Source: Sulfurimonas sp. (GTDB taxonomy: Bacteria > Campylobacterota > Campylobacteria > Campylobacterales > Sulfurimonadaceae). Taken from it: 24,088 nucleotides of DNA. This document shows, in pieces, positions 8,218 to 16,613 of the stretch. The notes below the pieces were generated by a model. That model was not told where the DNA came from and searched no databases. It saw only the letters and a program-made list of their open reading frames with translations. A program made the translations under genes and the position numbers. The number at the start of each line of letters is the position of its first letter. Position 1 is the first letter of the stretch. The stretch spans positions 1 through 24,088 of the forward strand of contig WFPU01000161.1 in the NCBI GenBank assembly GCA_015487435.1, read 5' to 3'.

Positions 8218-8296
8218 CTTAATAAATAATAATCTTGAATACAATTTTTTATTTTAATTTTCAAATATCATTCTTTTTTGTATATGTGGCTTTTTA

Positions 8297-8410
8297 GTGG
8301 ATTGGGGTAGTTTTATAAAAATTGATTCAGTAATAAAGATAGGTACAGATAAAAAATGGTATCCTTACAAAAAAAATAACTTTGAGCTACAAAAGGAAAT
8401 TAATGATTAA
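8297..8410 (+). pseudogene. Possible remnant of a periplasmic solute-binding (SBP_bac_3-like) protein start
   Basis: The 185-bp gap between tRNA-Leu and hisS is not empty. One frame is open from a stop near 8261 to TAA at 8408-8410. It passes through a hydrophobic stretch (IILFCICGFLV) into 'VIKIGTDKKWYPY', which resembles the first strand of bacterial family 3 solute-binding proteins and sensors ('iriGtd..wpPf.f'). From the GTG at 8297 it encodes 37 residues; no ATG or ribosome binding site precedes it. It ends five bases after the hisS ATG. It could be the fossil of an N-terminal fragment left by a deletion or insertion, or chance. A hisS leader peptide is unlikely, since it has no histidine codons. 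TATAAA at 8314-8319 may be a hisS -10 box, but this is weak. Confidence 0.3.
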
Positions 8411-9614
8411 ATCATTAAGGGGGATGAACGATATTTTAAGTGAAGATTATAAAAGATTCACTTACTTCATAAATACTGCTACAAAAGTAGCACAAAGATA
8501 TGGTTTCCATTTTATTGAAACACCACTTTTAGAAGAAACAGCTCTATTTAAACGCTCTGTCGGTGAATCTAGTGATATTGTTGGTAAGGAGATGTATCAA
8601 TTTATTGATAAAGGTCAAAATGATGTTTGTCTACGTCCAGAGGGAACTGCTGGTGTTGTTCGTGCTTTTATTCAAAAAAAACTTGATAAAGCTGGTGGAG
8701 CACATAGGTTTTTTTATCATGGTTCAATGTTTCGTTACGAAAGACCACAAAAAGGTCGCCTAAGACAGTTTCATCAATTTGGTGTTGAGAGCTTTGGTGT
8801 TAATAGCGTCTATGAAGATGTTACTATGATTATGATGGTTAGTGACATATTAAAAGAGCTTGGCATTGGTTACAGACTACAACTAAACTCACTTGGCGAT
8901 AATAACTGCATGCCTGATTACCGCAATAAATTAGTTAAATTTGTAAAAGAGTGCGAAGATGATATTTGTGAAGATTGTGTAAGGAGATTAGATACAAATC
9001 CTATTCGTGTACTTGATTGTAAAAATGATAAATGCCAAACAATCTATGATGGTGCTCCTAAACTTCTAAATAATTTATGTGATAGTTGTGATGATGATTT
9101 TTCCTCTCTTAAAAAGATTTTACAAAACAATGGTATTGAGTATGAGATAGATACAAATCTAGTTCGTGGACTAGACTACTACTCAAAAACTGCATTTGAG
9201 TTTGTGAGTGACAATATAGGAAGTCAAAGTGCAATTGCAGGTGGTGGGCGCTATGACAAATTGGTCGAATTTCTTGATGGTCGCCCTACTCCTGCTGTTG
9301 GTTTTGCAATTGGTATTGAAAGACTTATGGAGCTTATAGTTATGCCTGAGACTTCTAGGGATGGTTACTATATTGGTGCTATGGATGAAGAAGCTGTTGA
9401 TTTGGTAATGAGTTTAGCTCATAAAAAGAGAAAAACAGATAAAGTAACGATTGATTATAAAGCTAAAAACTTTAAAAACCATATAAAAGCTGCAGATAAA
9501 ATATGTGCAAAATATTTTTGCATTATTGGTAGCAATGAGATGAAAGATGGTAATATGATAATTAAAGATTTACAAAATAAAACAGAAATTATAATAAAAC
9601 AAGAGGAGTTTTAA
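8403..9614 (+). CDS. hisS: Histidine--tRNA ligase
   Basis: This class II aminoacyl-tRNA synthetase charges tRNA-His in the cytoplasm as a homodimer. From the chosen start it has 403 residues, near the usual 410-430. Class II motif 2 is seen in 'MFRYERPQKGRLRQFHQFGVE', the histidine-specific segments in 'LVRGLDYYSKTAFEF' and 'AIAGGGRYDKLVEFL', and motif 3 in 'AVGFAIGIERLMEL'. A short anticodon-binding domain follows. An upstream in-frame TTG at 8382 would add seven residues, but ATG at 8403 has AAGGA five nt before it and gives the family-typical beginning 'MIKSLRGMNDI'. The stop overlaps the next start as TAATG. The gene heads the hisS - glutamate-synthase-like - speA - cysE cluster; in C. 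jejuni I remember hisS, speA, cysE and aspB in the same order. Confidence 0.96.
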   Translation: MIKSLRGMNDILSEDYKRFTYFINTATKVAQRYGFHFIETPLLEETALFKRSVGESSDIVGKEMYQFIDKGQNDVCLRPEGTAGVVRAFIQKKLDKAGGAHRFFYHGSMFRYERPQKGRLRQFHQFGVESFGVNSVYEDVTMIMMVSDILKELGIGYRLQLNSLGDNNCMPDYRNKLVKFVKECEDDICEDCVRRLDTNPIRVLDCKNDKCQTIYDGAPKLLNNLCDSCDDDFSSLKKILQNNGIEYEIDTNLVRGLDYYSKTAFEFVSDNIGSQSAIAGGGRYDKLVEFLDGRPTPAVGFAIGIERLMELIVMPETSRDGYYIGAMDEEAVDLVMSLAHKKRKTDKVTIDYKAKNFKNHIKAADKICAKYFCIIGSNEMKDGNMIIKDLQNKTEIIIKQEEF

Positions 9615-11341
9615 TGGATACTTTACAGTTAGTATGGTCAATATTTATAAATTTTATAGAGTTTTTTATATTAGCAGGTGTTCTAATTATATTTATGCTA
9701 TTTATTTATGATAAATATGTTCAAAGAAAACATGCATTATTGATAAATTATCCTGTAATAGGTCGTTTTAGATATTTGTTTGAAGCTCTAAGGGAGCCGA
9801 TGCGTCAATATTTTTCTGAAGAAACTTTTTATGATTCTAAAGATAAAGTTGATTGGGTATATACAGCAGCTAAAGATAAACCAAACTATAAATCTTTTTC
9901 TGTAACACAACCATTTTTTGGTTCGAGATTTATTTTAAAACACTCTTCAAATGTATTAAACGATGAAGAAGTTAGTGACGACACATCTGTGGTGTTTGGT
10001 AAAAATAGAGAGTTTCCTTTTGTCTCTCATACCCCTATTATTCGCTCTGCTATGAGTGATGGTTCACTCTCCCCTGAAGCTATTCGCGCATTTTCAATAG
10101 CTGGAGAAAAAACTAAATTAACTATAAATATTGGGGAAGGTTCTCTGACATCAAACCATCTTTTTACTCATAAACCAAACTTAGATGATTGTGATTACCT
10201 TGAGATAGTAGAGAGTAGTGCTTTTGCAGAATTTATATTTAAATTAGGTAGTTTCTTTTTTAATAGAGCTATTGCCCTAAAATGGTACAGAACAATCCTT
10301 CTACATAAAGAAACTCAAAACACTTATATCTATGATACAAATACACATGTATTATTTCGTGTTAATTGGAAAGCTCCACTAGATGCTTTTCCAAAAACTG
10401 TACCTGAAGATATTCCAAATATGATTTTTCAAATGAGTTCAGGTCTATATGGTGTTCGTGATAAAAATGGAAAGTTTGATGAATTTAGATATGAAAAAAT
10501 TATGAAGTTTTGTAGAATGACTGAGATTAAGATTGCTCAGGGTGCAAAACAAACTGGTGGAAAACTAGCAGCTGCTAAAGTTACAGCTGATATTGCATAT
10601 TATAGAGGTGTACCAAAAGGTGAAAATATATTTGCTCCAAATAGATTTCCTTATGCTGATACAACTGAGCATCTATTAGAGTTTGTGGAAAAACTACAAA
10701 ATATTTCCAAAAAACCTGTTGGTTTTAAAATAGTTATATCTGATACCAAGGCTGTTGAAGATATGGTAAGAGAGATGGCCGCAAGAAAGTCTGCTGGTAA
10801 AAATATTCCTGATTTTATAACAGTAGATAGTGGTGAAGGTGGTAGTGCTACAGCTCCATTAGAATTGATGGAATCAGTGGGGTTAAGTACAAATAACTCT
10901 ATATATATACTTGACACTTTACTTAAAAAATATAATATTAGAGATGACATTAGCATCATCGCAAGTGGTAAGGTATTGACTCCAGATGATGCTATTACTA
11001 CTTTAGCTATGGGGGCTGATGCTGTAGGAATAGCAAGAGGTTTTATGATGAGCGGTGGTTGTATCCGTGCTAAAATGTGTTCTGGATTTGGATCACATAC
11101 CTGCCCTGTTGGAATGGCGACTCAGGACGTTAAAAAAAGGGCATCATATTTAGTTGTTAAAGAGGGTAAAGAGATAGGAAACTATCATAACAACTTAATT
11201 AAAGGGATGAAAGTAGTTTCAGCTGTAATGGGTGTTAAAAATATCAATGATTTTAATAAATCAAACCTTACATTTAAAAATAATAATGGTGAAGTATTTT
11301 TTGATATTGATAAATACTTTCACCATAAACTCCATGTATAG
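9614..11341 (+). CDS. Membrane-anchored FMN-binding glutamate synthase family protein
   Basis: This is a stand-alone protein with the FMN-binding/central domain of glutamate synthase (Pfam Glu_synthase), without the glutamine amidotransferase domain of GltB. The 575-residue product starts with a hydrophobic helix (about 4-32) followed by positive residues, so it is probably inner-membrane anchored with the catalytic part in the cytoplasm. The domain is recognised from 'KIAQGAKQTGGKLAAAKVT', 'RGVPKGENIFAPNRFPY', 'VGFKIVIS', 'TVDSGEGGSATAPLE' and 'MGADAVGIARGFMMSGGC'. Three cysteines, C483, C489 and C497, stand where GltB holds its [3Fe-4S] cluster, but the spacing is C-x5-C-x7-C rather than the C-x5-C-x4-C I recall for GltB. 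With no amidotransferase domain its ammonia donor and real substrate are unknown. It overlaps hisS by one base and abuts speA, a position empty in the C. jejuni cluster as I recall it. Confidence 0.85.
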   Translation: MDTLQLVWSIFINFIEFFILAGVLIIFMLFIYDKYVQRKHALLINYPVIGRFRYLFEALREPMRQYFSEETFYDSKDKVDWVYTAAKDKPNYKSFSVTQPFFGSRFILKHSSNVLNDEEVSDDTSVVFGKNREFPFVSHTPIIRSAMSDGSLSPEAIRAFSIAGEKTKLTINIGEGSLTSNHLFTHKPNLDDCDYLEIVESSAFAEFIFKLGSFFFNRAIALKWYRTILLHKETQNTYIYDTNTHVLFRVNWKAPLDAFPKTVPEDIPNMIFQMSSGLYGVRDKNGKFDEFRYEKIMKFCRMTEIKIAQGAKQTGGKLAAAKVTADIAYYRGVPKGENIFAPNRFPYADTTEHLLEFVEKLQNISKKPVGFKIVISDTKAVEDMVREMAARKSAGKNIPDFITVDSGEGGSATAPLELMESVGLSTNNSIYILDTLLKKYNIRDDISIIASGKVLTPDDAITTLAMGADAVGIARGFMMSGGCIRAKMCSGFGSHTCPVGMATQDVKKRASYLVVKEGKEIGNYHNNLIKGMKVVSAVMGVKNINDFNKSNLTFKNNNGEVFFDIDKYFHHKLHV

Positions 11342-13171
11342 ATGAATAATTACGGCATAAATATATGGTCAGATAAGAACTTCATCATCAAAAATGGTGA
11401 AGTTAAACTTAACTATAAAAGTAAACCATCACTACTTCAAATATCTAAAGAAGTGCGTGAATCTGGCATAAAAGGACCACTACTTCTTAGGTTCCCACAT
11501 CTAATAAAAAAACAAATTCAAAGGTTATACTCAAATTTTAATAGTGCTATAGATGAAAACAACTACAAAGGCTCATTTGGTGCTGTATTTCCATTAAAAG
11601 TAAATCAATTTCCACACGCTGTTGAATCAATCGTGAATCAAGGAAAAAAATTTTCTTATGGATTAGAAGCTGGTAGTAAAACTGAACTTCTTTTGGCGAT
11701 GAGTAATGCAAACTCAAACTCAAAAATAACTGTAAATGGTTTTAAAGATAAAGAGATGATAACTTTAGGTTTTATTGCTTGTAGCAGTGGTCATAATATT
11801 ACTCTAATTATAGAGGGGTTAAACGAATTAAACACAATTATCGACGTGGCAAATGAAACAAAATTAAAAGTTCCTCATATTGGAATTAGAGTTAGATTGC
11901 ATAGCATAGGTAGTGGTTCATGGGCGAAAAGTGGTGGAATGGATTCTAAATTTGGACTTACTTCTACAGAGATTATTGAGGCTATTTCAATTTTAAAAAA
12001 TAATTCTTTTATGGATAAATTTAGTATGATTCATTTTCATATTGGATCTCAAATGAACGACATAGCTCCACTAAAAAAAGCATTAAGAGAAGCTGGAAAC
12101 ATCTATGCCGAACTTAAAAAAATGGGTGCATCTTCTTTAAATAATATAAATATTGGTGGTGGGCTGGCAGTTGAATATAACCAACATTCGCATGCATGCA
12201 CACATAACTATTCAATAGAAGAATTTTCGAGCTCTGTTGTGTTTTTACTTGGCGAAATAATGGACACAAAAAATGTTCAGCACCCAAATATATATACCGA
12301 ATCAGGTAGATTTATTGCTGCTTCTCATGGTGTATTGATTGTTCCTGTATTAGAGCTTTTTTCTCAAGATTACCATGAAAAACTTTTGAACTTAAAAGAT
12401 AATAATCCACCTTTAATCAAAGAACTATTGGAATTAAATAAACTATTAGATAAAAAAACTTCTATTGAGTATCTTCATGATGCTCTTGATCATCAAGAAT
12501 CATTGTTTACTTTATTTGATTTAGGTTATATAGATTTGCAAGATAGATCAAATGCTGAGATATTAGTTCATAATATTATAAAAAAAGTACTCTATTTTTG
12601 CGGGTATGAGAACTCAAAAGAGTTAGAGCAATTACAAACTAGACTACAAGAGAGATATTTGATTAATCTTTCAATATTTCAAAGCTTACCAGATTATTGG
12701 GGTATAGGACAAAATTTTCCCGTTATGCCACTAAATAATCTAGATAAAAAACCTCTAAGAGCAGCTTCATTGTGTGATATTACATGCGATAGTGATGGAG
12801 AGATAGGGTTTAGTCCAATTAAGCCACTTTACTTGCATGATGTAGATTTAAAAAAAGATGAATACTTTTTAGGCTTTTTCAATATTGGAGCATATCAAGA
12901 GACACTTGGAATGAATCACAACCTATTTTCAAGACCTAATGAATATACAATTGATATTAATGAAAATGGATATATCGTTAAAAATATAGTTGAATCAAAA
13001 AGCATACTAAATATATTAAATGACATGGGATATGACAAAAATAAAATTTTAAATAAGCTTAAAACAGATATTTTAAATAGTGATTTTATCCAAAAACAAG
13101 AAAAAACTGATACACTTGCAAAACTAAAAGTATATTTAGAACAAAATAGTTACTTAAGAACAACAAACTAA
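11342..13171 (+). CDS. speA: Biosynthetic arginine decarboxylase
   Basis: SpeA converts arginine to agmatine and CO2 with PLP, the first step of polyamine synthesis through agmatine and, in many Campylobacterota, N-carbamoylputrescine. The 609-residue product fits the family (about 610-660). The PLP lysine is K86 in 'PLKVNQF'; the TIM-barrel elements 'SYGLEAGSKTELLLA', 'IHFHIGSQMND', 'NIGGGLAVEYN' and 'YTESGRFIAA' follow. The C-terminal 'SLCDITCDSDGEI' carries the active-site cysteine contributed to the partner subunit. The ATG immediately follows the TAG of the previous gene, and cysE begins ten bases after its own stop, so translation is probably coupled along the cluster. I see no signal peptide, so a cytoplasmic enzyme is expected. 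Confidence 0.95.
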   Translation: MNNYGINIWSDKNFIIKNGEVKLNYKSKPSLLQISKEVRESGIKGPLLLRFPHLIKKQIQRLYSNFNSAIDENNYKGSFGAVFPLKVNQFPHAVESIVNQGKKFSYGLEAGSKTELLLAMSNANSNSKITVNGFKDKEMITLGFIACSSGHNITLIIEGLNELNTIIDVANETKLKVPHIGIRVRLHSIGSGSWAKSGGMDSKFGLTSTEIIEAISILKNNSFMDKFSMIHFHIGSQMNDIAPLKKALREAGNIYAELKKMGASSLNNINIGGGLAVEYNQHSHACTHNYSIEEFSSSVVFLLGEIMDTKNVQHPNIYTESGRFIAASHGVLIVPVLELFSQDYHEKLLNLKDNNPPLIKELLELNKLLDKKTSIEYLHDALDHQESLFTLFDLGYIDLQDRSNAEILVHNIIKKVLYFCGYENSKELEQLQTRLQERYLINLSIFQSLPDYWGIGQNFPVMPLNNLDKKPLRAASLCDITCDSDGEIGFSPIKPLYLHDVDLKKDEYFLGFFNIGAYQETLGMNHNLFSRPNEYTIDINENGYIVKNIVESKSILNILNDMGYDKNKILNKLKTDILNSDFIQKQEKTDTLAKLKVYLEQNSYLRTTN

Positions 13172-13180
13172 GGTTGATAT

Positions 13181-13882
13181 TTGAGCTTGTTTAAAAAGAT
13201 AAAAGAAGATTTTTCAAACGCGTATAAAAATGACCCCGCTTTAAACTCATGGATAGATTTTTTATTTAATTATCGTGGAGTTTGGGCTATTGTATGGTAT
13301 AGAATTTCACATTTTCTTTATATTTCAAACTTTAAAAGAATAGCTAGAGCTTTGTCTGGCTTCTCTCAAGTATTTACAAACATAGAAATCCATCCAGCAG
13401 CAATAATCGGTAGAAGAGTTTTTATTGATCATGGTATTGGTGTTGTAATTGGCGAGACTACAATTATTGAAGATGATGTACTCATCTATCAAGGAGTTAC
13501 ACTTGGTGGAGTATCATTAACTCATGGTAAAAGACATCCAACTATTAAAAAAGGTGCTGTATTAGGGGCTGGATCAAAAATTTTAGGAAATATAGAGATT
13601 GGTGAATTTGCAAAAATTGGTGCTAATTCTGTTGTTGTAAAAGAAGTTCCAGACAATGCAACAGCTATTGGTATTCCAGCTCATGTTATTGAAAAAGGTC
13701 GTTGTAAAGACCCTTTAATGCATAATATGCTTCCAGATATCAACAAAGAGATGTTTGAATATCTGCTAAAAAGGGTAGCTATATTAGAACATATTCTTCG
13801 TGAAGATAATAAAGAAATATTAGAACAAGATATTGAATTAGAGCATATTTATGAATCTTTCATTAAAGCGATGAAAAACTAA
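13181..13882 (+). CDS. cysE: Serine O-acetyltransferase
   Basis: CysE acetylates L-serine with acetyl-CoA to O-acetylserine, the carbon skeleton for cysteine synthesis with CysK or CysM. The 233-residue protein is a short form (E. coli 273), lacking part of the N-terminal helical domain. The left-handed beta-helix hexapeptide repeats are clear, including 'HPAAIIGRRVFIDHGIGVVIGET', 'LIYQGVTLGG', and 'RHPTIKKGAVLGAGSKILG' with the catalytic histidines. An about 40-residue acidic helical tail follows the beta-helix. The start is TTG at 13181, with AAGG seven nt before it overlapping the speA stop; the sequence 'SLFKKIKEDF' just after fits CysE starts. It is probably in the hisS-speA operon. Bacterial CysE is often feedback-inhibited by cysteine, but this cannot be judged here. 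Confidence 0.94.
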   Translation: MSLFKKIKEDFSNAYKNDPALNSWIDFLFNYRGVWAIVWYRISHFLYISNFKRIARALSGFSQVFTNIEIHPAAIIGRRVFIDHGIGVVIGETTIIEDDVLIYQGVTLGGVSLTHGKRHPTIKKGAVLGAGSKILGNIEIGEFAKIGANSVVVKEVPDNATAIGIPAHVIEKGRCKDPLMHNMLPDINKEMFEYLLKRVAILEHILREDNKEILEQDIELEHIYESFIKAMKN

Positions 13883-13905
13883 TTCAATATATAACTATTT
13901 TTTAG

Positions 13906-13911
13906 TATAAT
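13906..13911 (+). promoter_or_regulatory. Candidate -10 box of aspC
   Basis: A perfect TATAAT lies 28 nt before the aspC ATG in the 57-bp gap after cysE, with GGAGA as the ribosome binding site at 13929-13933. No -35 is evident. aspC may thus have its own transcript besides read-through from cysE; no terminator is seen after cysE. Confidence 0.55.
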
Positions 13912-13939
13912 ATCATCAATATTTTATTGGAGATTTTAA

Positions 13940-15109
13940 ATGCTAACAAACCGCATTAACACACTATCTGAATCAATTACAATTGCTATTACTACACTAG
14001 CGCAAGAGTTAAAAGCAGAGGGAAAAGATATCCTTAGTTTTTCAGCAGGGGAACCTGATTTTGGCACTCCACAAGTTATTAAAGATGCGGCAATTAAAGC
14101 TATAAATGAAGACTTTACCAAATATACTGCTGTTGATGGAATTCCTGAACTAAAAAAAGCTGTAGCAGATAAACTTAAGCGTGATAATGGTTTAATATAT
14201 GCTCCAAATCAAATTATTGTAAATAATGGTGCTAAACACTCTTTATTTAACCTATTTTCAGCAACAATTGATAAAGGCGATGAGGTTATCATCCCCTCCC
14301 CATACTGGGTTACATACCCAGAGCTAGTAAAGTACTGCGGTGGTACTGTTGTTGAGATAGAGACTCATGATTATAGTGCCTTTAAAATTACTCCAGAGCA
14401 ATTAAAAGATGCAATCACACCAAAGACTAAGATGTTGGTTTTAACAACACCTTCAAACCCTACCGGCTCCATCTATTCAAAAGAGGAACTAGTTGCAATT
14501 GCAAAGGTTCTTGAGGGTACTGACATCATAGTAGCTAGTGATGAGATGTATGAAAAACTTATCTATGATGGTACATTTACATCTGCTGCTGCAGTTAGTG
14601 ATGATATGTTTAAAAGAACTGTAACAATCAACGGACTTTCAAAATCAGTAGCAATGACAGGTTGGAGGTTTGGTTATATGGCAGCTTATGATAGTGAATT
14701 AATAAAAGCGACTAAAAAACTTCAAAGTCAAAGTACATCAAATATCAATTCTATCACTCAGCGTGCTGCAATTCCTGGTCTTGATGGTTCAGCTGATGCA
14801 GATATAGAGATGATGCGTGTTCAATTCAAAGTTAGGCGTGATGAGGCAGTTGAACTTTTCAATGCTATAGATGGACTTAGTGTTTTAAAACCTGATGGTG
14901 CTTTTTATCTATTTGTAAATATTAAAGAGATTAGTAACGATTCTCTTAAATTTGCTAAAGATTTATTAGCTCAAAAAGAGGTAGCTGTAGTTCCAGGTAT
15001 TGGTTTTGGAAGTGAGGGTTATTTCAGATTTAGTTTTGCAACTGATATAAAAAGTATTCGAACAGGTATAAAAAGAATTGAAGAGTTTGTAAAAGAATTA
15101 AAAGCTTAA
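13940..15109 (+). CDS. aspC: Aspartate aminotransferase (class I, subgroup I-gamma type)
   Basis: This PLP enzyme transfers the amino group between aspartate/2-oxoglutarate and oxaloacetate/glutamate in the cytoplasm; the same family sometimes also accepts prephenate or aromatic acids. The 389-residue product has 'LSFSAGEPDFGTP', 'YTAVDGIPELKKAVA' and 'PSPYWVTYPEL', the aspartate 'TTPSNPTG' and 'ASDEMYEKLIYDG', the PLP lysine K235 in 'SKSVAMTGWRFGY', and the carboxylate-binding arginine in 'YFRFSFA'. In C. jejuni the equivalent gene is called aspB. GGAGA lies seven nt before the ATG. Its stop overlaps the convergent lpxD stop by four bases (TTAA) with no terminator between them, so antisense overlap of the 3' ends is likely. 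Exact substrate range cannot be read from sequence. Confidence 0.93.
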   Translation: MLTNRINTLSESITIAITTLAQELKAEGKDILSFSAGEPDFGTPQVIKDAAIKAINEDFTKYTAVDGIPELKKAVADKLKRDNGLIYAPNQIIVNNGAKHSLFNLFSATIDKGDEVIIPSPYWVTYPELVKYCGGTVVEIETHDYSAFKITPEQLKDAITPKTKMLVLTTPSNPTGSIYSKEELVAIAKVLEGTDIIVASDEMYEKLIYDGTFTSAAAVSDDMFKRTVTINGLSKSVAMTGWRFGYMAAYDSELIKATKKLQSQSTSNINSITQRAAIPGLDGSADADIEMMRVQFKVRRDEAVELFNAIDGLSVLKPDGAFYLFVNIKEISNDSLKFAKDLLAQKEVAVVPGIGFGSEGYFRFSFATDIKSIRTGIKRIEEFVKELKA

Positions 15110-16059
15110 GTTTTTAATAATTTTGCAATTTTACTTTGAAGCTTTAACCATTTTCTATGTTGCATTAGTGGAAATCCTGCAAAAGTTTGGTTAGTTTCTT
15201 TTATTGATTTAGTTATTCCACTTCTAGCAGCAAAAGTATTAAATGGTGCTATCTCTAAGTGTCCAGCAGTAGCAGATTGTCCACCCATTACAACATTCCG
15301 TCCAAGTTTAGTAGACCCTGCTGTTCCAGATTGAGCTACCATCACTGAATACTCACCAATTTCACAATTATGTCCAACTTGAACAAGATTATCTAAGCGG
15401 ACACCTTTTTTTATAATAGTGCTACCAAAAACAGCCCTATCTATTGTAGTTGAACTTCCAATCTCTACATCATCTTCAATAATTACATTTCCATTTTGAT
15501 ATATTTTTGTATGTTCACCCATTTTTGATGTTGCAAAACCAAATCCATCACTTCCAATAGTTGTATTTGCATGAATTATACACTCATTTCCAATTTTACA
15601 ATCTCTATATACAACTACATTTGGATAAAGTATAGTGTTATCACCAATTACAGAATTAGATCCAATATAAACACCAGCGAGAATAGTACAGTTTTTACCA
15701 ATAATAGCACCATTTGCTATTTCAGCTTTTGAAGATACTTTACTACCCTCACCTATTTTTGCATCATCTTGTGAATTGTCTTCAATAGGTGGTGCAAAAT
15801 GTTTTGAGAGTATTGCCATAGAGATGTATGGATTTTCAACAACAAGCGCTACTGAAGAGGAAGGTACATATTTTTTAGTATTATCATCTACAATAATTAC
15901 TCCAGCATCTGAAGTAGCTATATCTTTTATGTACTTAGCGTTTGATATAAAAGAAAGCTCATCACTTGAAGCATCATTAAGTGTATTCATAGATACTATC
16001 TCTATGTCATCCCCACTAAACTCAGCTCCAACTATATTAGCTATCTCTTTTAATTTCAT
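15106..16059 (-). CDS. lpxD: UDP-3-O-(3-hydroxyacyl)glucosamine N-acyltransferase
   Basis: LpxD transfers a 3-hydroxyacyl chain from ACP to the 2-amino group of UDP-3-O-acylglucosamine, the third step of lipid A synthesis. The 317-residue product shows an N-terminal uridine-binding domain (about 1-95, ending 'HFAPP'), then hexapeptide repeats of a left-handed beta-helix (about 100-285) and a C-terminal helix 'LMQHRKWLKLQSKIAKLLKT'. The catalytic histidine is H230 in 'RLDNLVQVGHNCEIG'. AAGGA lies seven nt before the ATG. In many bacteria lpxD sits with fabZ and lpxA; here it follows ilvB-ilvN, as I recall for C. jejuni. A 77-nt gap with an inverted repeat separates it from ilvN. It converges with aspC and overlaps its stop codon. 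Confidence 0.96.
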   Translation of the reverse strand: MKLKEIANIVGAEFSGDDIEIVSMNTLNDASSDELSFISNAKYIKDIATSDAGVIIVDDNTKKYVPSSSVALVVENPYISMAILSKHFAPPIEDNSQDDAKIGEGSKVSSKAEIANGAIIGKNCTILAGVYIGSNSVIGDNTILYPNVVVYRDCKIGNECIIHANTTIGSDGFGFATSKMGEHTKIYQNGNVIIEDDVEIGSSTTIDRAVFGSTIIKKGVRLDNLVQVGHNCEIGEYSVMVAQSGTAGSTKLGRNVVMGGQSATAGHLEIAPFNTFAARSGITKSIKETNQTFAGFPLMQHRKWLKLQSKIAKLLKT

Positions 16060-16078
16060 AAGGTTTCCTTCTATGCTG

Positions 16079-16130
16079 AAAATCTCTTTGACGAGCGCAT
16101 ATTTGCAAATGTGTAGCCGAAAAAGATTTT
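16079..16130 (-). repeat. Stem-loop between ilvN and lpxD with an inner near-palindrome
   Basis: AAAATCTCTTT (16079-16089) and AAAAAGATTTT (16120-16130) are inverted with one mismatch over 11 bp. The 30-nt loop contains an 18-bp near-palindrome (16097-16114) centred on the perfect ATTTGCAAAT at 16101-16110. It lies wholly in the 77-bp gap and ends about 20 nt before the lpxD start. It may be a processing site, a weak attenuator or a protein site; no long U-run follows on the lpxD side. Confidence 0.4.
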
Positions 16131-16136
16131 ACAGTA

Positions 16137-16613
16137 TCAACGCTCTAGTGCTACAGCACCACTTCTTACAATCTCTTTTGGATTATATCTCTGTATAATA
16201 CTTAAAAAATTATCAACTCTTTTTGGTTCATCTGCAACCATCGCAATAATTACATTTATACCAGCATTTACAATTTTTCCATTATAAGCTTCACAAAGTG
16301 TATTTATATCTGTAATATTTTCAGTTGCAGGAAACTTAACTAAAGCCATCTCTTTTTCTACTAAATCAGCATGCTCATAAACTCTTAAAACTGGGATAAG
16401 CTTATGAAGTTGTTTTGTAATCTGCTCAATCACACGAACTGACCCTGATGTAACAATAGTTAATCTTGAATAATTAGAGTTTGGAACTGGTGCCACTGTT
16501 AATGATGTAATGTTATATCCACGACCAGAGAAAAGGTCTGTAATGCGGGATAAAACACTTGCCTCATTTACAACGATAACTGAAACTACTCTTCTTTCGT
16601 TACTTTCAGCCAT
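16137..16613 (-). CDS. ilvN: Acetolactate synthase small (regulatory) subunit
   Basis: This regulatory subunit (called IlvH or IlvN) binds valine and activates and feedback-inhibits the large subunit IlvB. The 158-residue product has the N-terminal ACT domain (about 8-80) with 'VIVVNEASVLSRITDLFSGRGYNITSLTVAPV', and the second half 'LVKFPA...EAYNGKIVNAG..VIIAMVADEPKRVDNFLSII' of the family. It overlaps the ilvB stop by one base (TAATG), so translation is coupled and the two subunits are likely made in a fixed ratio. lpxD follows on the same strand after 77 nt. The length equals the usual 155-165. Valine-sensitivity determinants are not judged here. Confidence 0.95.
   Translation of the reverse strand: MAESNERRVVSVIVVNEASVLSRITDLFSGRGYNITSLTVAPVPNSNYSRLTIVTSGSVRVIEQITKQLHKLIPVLRVYEHADLVEKEMALVKFPATENITDINTLCEAYNGKIVNAGINVIIAMVADEPKRVDNFLSIIQRYNPKEIVRSGAVALER

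Noticed and set aside
8297..8410. Histidine leader peptide controlling hisS
   Set aside because: The frame has no histidine codons and no terminator/antiterminator pair is visible.
15776..16198. 140-codon plus-strand frame spanning lpxD, the gap and the end of ilvN
   Set aside because: It is opposite two recognised genes, has no convincing start and encodes Ser/Ile-rich low-complexity text.
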